Assembly: GCA_031366005.1 (NCBI GenBank)
Contig: JANLZB010000020.1
Span: 1-41,715, forward strand
Direction of reading: 5' to 3'
Length of the DNA: 41,715 nt
DNA from: JANLUX01 sp031366005
Lineage (GTDB): Bacteria > Bacteroidota > Bacteroidia > AKYH767-A > OLB10
Position 1 is the first letter of the stretch. Each line of letters opens with the position of its first letter. Made by a program: the position numbers and the translations under genes. A model generated the notes under the pieces. That model was not told where the DNA came from and did not search any database. It worked only from the letters and a program-made list of their open reading frames with translations. This document shows positions 39,233-41,715 of the stretch, one piece after another.

Positions 39233-39868
39233 TTATTTCTCTTTACCCTTGGCAGGAGTTGCAGCAGCAGGAGCTGCGGCTGCAGGAGCAGCAGTTGCAG
39301 CAGCTACAGGTGTTGCTTCTACCACAGCACGTGTTACACGAACACCTACTACAACATTGTTAGGGGAATCTAAGAAAGTAATATCCTTACGTTGAAGGTC
39401 ACGTACACGAATGCTGTCACCAATATTAAGATTGCTGATGCTGATTTCAATAAAATCAGGCAGTGCATTTGGCATAGCACGCACTTTTAACTTACGTACC
39501 TTGGCTACCAGTCTTCCTCCTGCTCGCACACCTTCTGAAGTTCCTGTTAATTTAACGGGAATATCCATTACCACAGGTTTGTCATCTGCAATAGCTAAAA
39601 AATCAATATGCATAATGCGGTCATTTATCGGGTGGAATTGTACCTCCTGCACTATTGCCTGGTAATTGCTCCCATCCACATCAATACTAACTGTATGCAC
39701 AGCAGGTGTATAGATTAGCGGCTTAAACTCGCTTGCATCAGCAGAAAAATGCAGTTGATCTTTTCCGCCATAAAGCACACAAGGAACTTTTTCTTCGTTG
39801 CGCAATGATTTAACTTCCTGCTTGCTCAGTGTAGTTCTCTTGGTACCTTTTATTTCAATTGATTTCAT
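39233..39868 (-). CDS. rplY: 50S ribosomal protein L25/general stress protein Ctc
   Basis: This is 211 aa from the ATG at 39866-39868 (MKSIEIKGTKRTTLSKQEVK). The frame is open upstream into the prs 3' end, but that part is not homologous. The L25 5S-rRNA-binding domain covers about 1-90 and the TL5/CTC beta domain about 95-185 (MDIPVKLTGTSEGVRAGG, LPDFIEISISNLNIGDS). It ends in an Ala/Pro-rich tail, common in Bacteroidota. It follows prs by 16 bp and is likely cotranscribed. Confidence 0.95.
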   Translation of the reverse strand: MKSIEIKGTKRTTLSKQEVKSLRNEEKVPCVLYGGKDQLHFSADASEFKPLIYTPAVHTVSIDVDGSNYQAIVQEVQFHPINDRIMHIDFLAIADDKPVVMDIPVKLTGTSEGVRAGGRLVAKVRKLKVRAMPNALPDFIEISISNLNIGDSIRVRDLQRKDITFLDSPNNVVVGVRVTRAVVEATPVAAATAAPAAAAPAAATPAKGKEK

Positions 39869-39884
39869 GATGAATGTAATGTTT

Positions 39885-40820
39885 TTATGCTTTAACAAAT
39901 AATGAACTAATGGATTCGTAAGCATACACACGCTGTATGCACTTTGCAAATAAAGCTCCTGTAGAGAGCTGTATTATTTTATTGGATTTCTTGCGAAGAG
40001 GAATGGTATCGCAAACAATCACTTCATTAAGATTACTTTTTTCAATACGCTCATAAGCCTGACCGGATAATACAGCATGAGTACAAAAGGCACGAACGCT
40101 GGTAGCTCCGTTTTCAGTCAGTAAAGAAGCCGCTTTGGTTAGTGTTCCTGCAGTGTCAACAATATCATCCACCAACAATACATCTTTCCCTTTTACATCT
40201 CCAATCAGCTGCATGCTTTCCACTTCATTTGCACGTTTACGGTGCTTATCAATAATTGCCATGTCAGCATTAAAGAATTGTGCAAAAGTGCGTGCACGAT
40301 GCACACCACCCATATCAGGTGCGCAAACAATTATGTTGGGCAATTCCAGACTTTTAATATATGGAACAAAAATGGTTGATGCATCCAGATGATCTACCGG
40401 TACATCAAAAAATCCCTGAATCTGTGGTGCATGTAAATCCATAGTCATCACACGCGTAACACCTGCAGCAGTCAAAAGATTTGCTACCAATTTGGATGCA
40501 ATAGCTACTCTTGGCTTGTCCTTCCTGTCAGATCTGGCAAAACCGAAATAAGGAATTACTGCTGTGATATAATGTGCAGAAGCACGCTTTGCAGCATCAA
40601 TAAGCAATAAAAGTTCAAACAGGTTATCAGTAGGAGAAAAAGTGCTCTGGATAATAAACACATCACAACCCCTGACACTTTCATTAAAAGAAGGAGAAAA
40701 CTCACCATCACTGAAACGGGCTACTTCCACTTCTCCTAAAGGAGCACCATAACATTCAGCAATTTCTTCCGCCAAATACCGTGATGCTGTGCCTGAAAAT
40801 ATCTTAACCTGTCGTGCCAT
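39885..40820 (-). CDS. prs: Ribose-phosphate pyrophosphokinase
   Basis: This 311-aa protein makes PRPP from ribose 5-phosphate and ATP. Motifs: FSGTASRYLAEEIAECYG, ARFSDGEFSPSFNESVRG, the ATP-flexible loop YFGFARSDRKDKPR, the catalytic MDLHAPQIQGFF with metal-binding His, and the PRPP loop LLVDDIVDTAGTL. It starts with ATG 40818-40820. A TACTTTG promoter-like box lies about 14 nt upstream on the minus strand. It leads the prs-rplY-pth run. Confidence 0.97.
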   Translation of the reverse strand: MARQVKIFSGTASRYLAEEIAECYGAPLGEVEVARFSDGEFSPSFNESVRGCDVFIIQSTFSPTDNLFELLLLIDAAKRASAHYITAVIPYFGFARSDRKDKPRVAIASKLVANLLTAAGVTRVMTMDLHAPQIQGFFDVPVDHLDASTIFVPYIKSLELPNIIVCAPDMGGVHRARTFAQFFNADMAIIDKHRKRANEVESMQLIGDVKGKDVLLVDDIVDTAGTLTKAASLLTENGATSVRAFCTHAVLSGQAYERIEKSNLNEVIVCDTIPLRKKSNKIIQLSTGALFAKCIQRVYAYESISSLFVKA

Positions 40821-40919
40821 TTTTTAAAGGGGTGCAAAGTAATTGAATTTAACCGTGGAAACAAAATAAAATTCATCTTTAAAATACACATTTATTACTA
40901 TTTATTTATCATTGCACAC

Positions 40920-41603
40920 ATGCACGATGAAAAGCATTTTGAAAGTCCTGATATTGTAAAAGATGTAGTTATCGGAATGGCTGATGGGCTTACTGTTCCC
41001 TTTGCTTTAGCAGCGGGATTGAGTGGTGTGGCACTTAGTAACGGAATTATTATCACTGCGGGAATTGCAGAAATTATTGCAGGATCCATTGCCATGGGAT
41101 TAGGGGGTTATCTGGCCGGCAAAACTGAACGTGATCATTATTTTTCAGAATTACAGCGTGAATATGATGAGGTAGAACATCTGCCTGAGCGCGAAAAAGC
41201 AGAGATAAGGGAAATAATGGCCAGTTATGGAATTACTCCCACCACACAGGAATTAGTGACTCAAGAGCTTTCACAAAACAAAGATAAATGGGTGGACTTT
41301 ATGATGAAGTTTGAGCTTGGTCTTGAAGAACCAAAAAAAATCCGTGCTGCTCAAAGTGCCCGAAATATTTCTCTTTCCTATATTGCAGGAGGTTTTATTC
41401 CGCTTAGCGCATATTTTTTTACTGATACACCTTATAATGGATTAATTATTTCTTCCAGTATTACTCTTATCGCATTATTGGTATTCGGATATTTTAAAAG
41501 CAGAGTAACGGGACAGCCGGCTTTACAGGGTTCATTAAGCACTGCTGCTATCGGTGCTATTGCAGCCTTTGCTGCATTCATTATTGCCAGACAATTTCAA
41601 TGA
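40920..41603 (+). CDS. VIT1/CCC1 family iron/manganese transporter
   Basis: This 227-aa protein has five predicted membrane segments. The first pair carries the family signature KDVVIGMADGLTVPFALAAG and GGYLAGKTERDHYFSEL, with acidic/Met residues used for metal transport. A central charged cytoplasmic segment (REYDEVEHLPEREKAEIREI) forms the metal-binding helical hairpin. The last segments (about 150-225) are hydrophobic. It should export Fe2+ or Mn2+ from the cytoplasm. The gene is divergent from prs. Confidence 0.9.
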   Translation: MHDEKHFESPDIVKDVVIGMADGLTVPFALAAGLSGVALSNGIIITAGIAEIIAGSIAMGLGGYLAGKTERDHYFSELQREYDEVEHLPEREKAEIREIMASYGITPTTQELVTQELSQNKDKWVDFMMKFELGLEEPKKIRAAQSARNISLSYIAGGFIPLSAYFFTDTPYNGLIISSSITLIALLVFGYFKSRVTGQPALQGSLSTAAIGAIAAFAAFIIARQFQ

Positions 41604-41688
41604 GCATTTTTTACATATTTTCGCAGCCACTGTAAAAGTTCAATGTTCACATTTTATACATGAGATTTAAACATACAAACTTTTTTAT

Positions 41689-41715
41689 GCCCGGGTGGCG
41701 GAATTGGTAGACGCG
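41689..41715 (+). tRNA. tRNA-Leu, 5' part (cut by window edge)
   Basis: The sequence GCCCGGGTGGCGGAATTGGT followed by AGACGCG is the acceptor 5' strand plus D-arm of a leucine tRNA. The anticodon lies beyond the window. Confidence 0.85.

Noticed and set aside
39869..39949. N-terminal extension of the L25 frame
   Set aside because: It overlaps the prs coding end, and L25 homologues start at MKSIEIKG. The ATG at 39868 is used instead.

Overview
The window is AT-rich chromosomal DNA of a member of the Bacteroidota, probably near the Chitinophagales/Sphingobacteriales. The evidence is as follows. Promoters carry the TAnnTTTG -7 box, and start codons generally lack a Shine-Dalgarno. Two secreted proteins end in type IX secretion C-terminal sorting domains. 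BatD/BatE, an LTA-synthase-like sulfatase and the prs-rplY(ctc)-pth cluster are present. The HTH, tape-measure and integrase types are those of Bacteroidota mobile elements.

Layout. 1-1664 is REP-associated tyrosine transposase (RAYT) territory: two RAYT copies (one cut by the window edge, one broken by a 17-bp tandem duplication) with REP-like hairpins flank a membrane-anchored hypothetical gene. 1725-4391 is a compact defence-type operon: a beta-class DNA methyltransferase, a NucS-like PD-(D/E)XK protein with winged helices, a 62-aa protein and an HNH nuclease. 4609-8006 (minus strand) holds an RsmI-like methylase, a GIY-YIG nuclease bracketed by inverted palindromic repeats, a membrane metallophosphoesterase and pdxH. 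8245-11390 holds yqgE and the tRNA selenation pair mnmH/selD. 11589-13843 holds a T9SS cargo gene interrupted by an in-frame UGA, a CheY-like regulator, tandem palindromes and a Cys-rich lipoprotein.

14327-25560 is the most notable region. It is an 11.2-kb integrated element bounded by a 47-bp direct repeat of the 3' part of tRNA-Arg(UCU). It carries a tyrosine integrase, an excisionase-like HTH protein, a short tape-measure protein, a replication initiator-like protein, a DnaB-type helicase, a DUF5681-like protein, a terminase-small-subunit-like protein and several unknowns. There is no capsid, portal, large terminase, tail tube or lysis gene. This is the gene logic of a phage satellite, here with its own tape measure, rather than of a whole prophage. 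A decayed prophage is the main alternative.

25516-25944 is a tRNA operon (Ser-Pro-Arg, minus strand) with a clear promoter. 26025-32726 (minus) is an envelope cluster: batE, batD, a PRPP-binding phosphoribosyltransferase, an NlpC/P60 hydrolase, a lipid kinase and a sulfatase. 32989-37572 (plus) has two paralogous secreted proteins, a glycosyltransferase overlapping an ECF sigma factor, rsmG with a hairpin over its start codon, and rpmH. 37769-40820 (minus) has a T9SS protein, pth, rplY and prs. The window ends with a VIT-type transporter (plus) and the first 27 nt of a tRNA-Leu.
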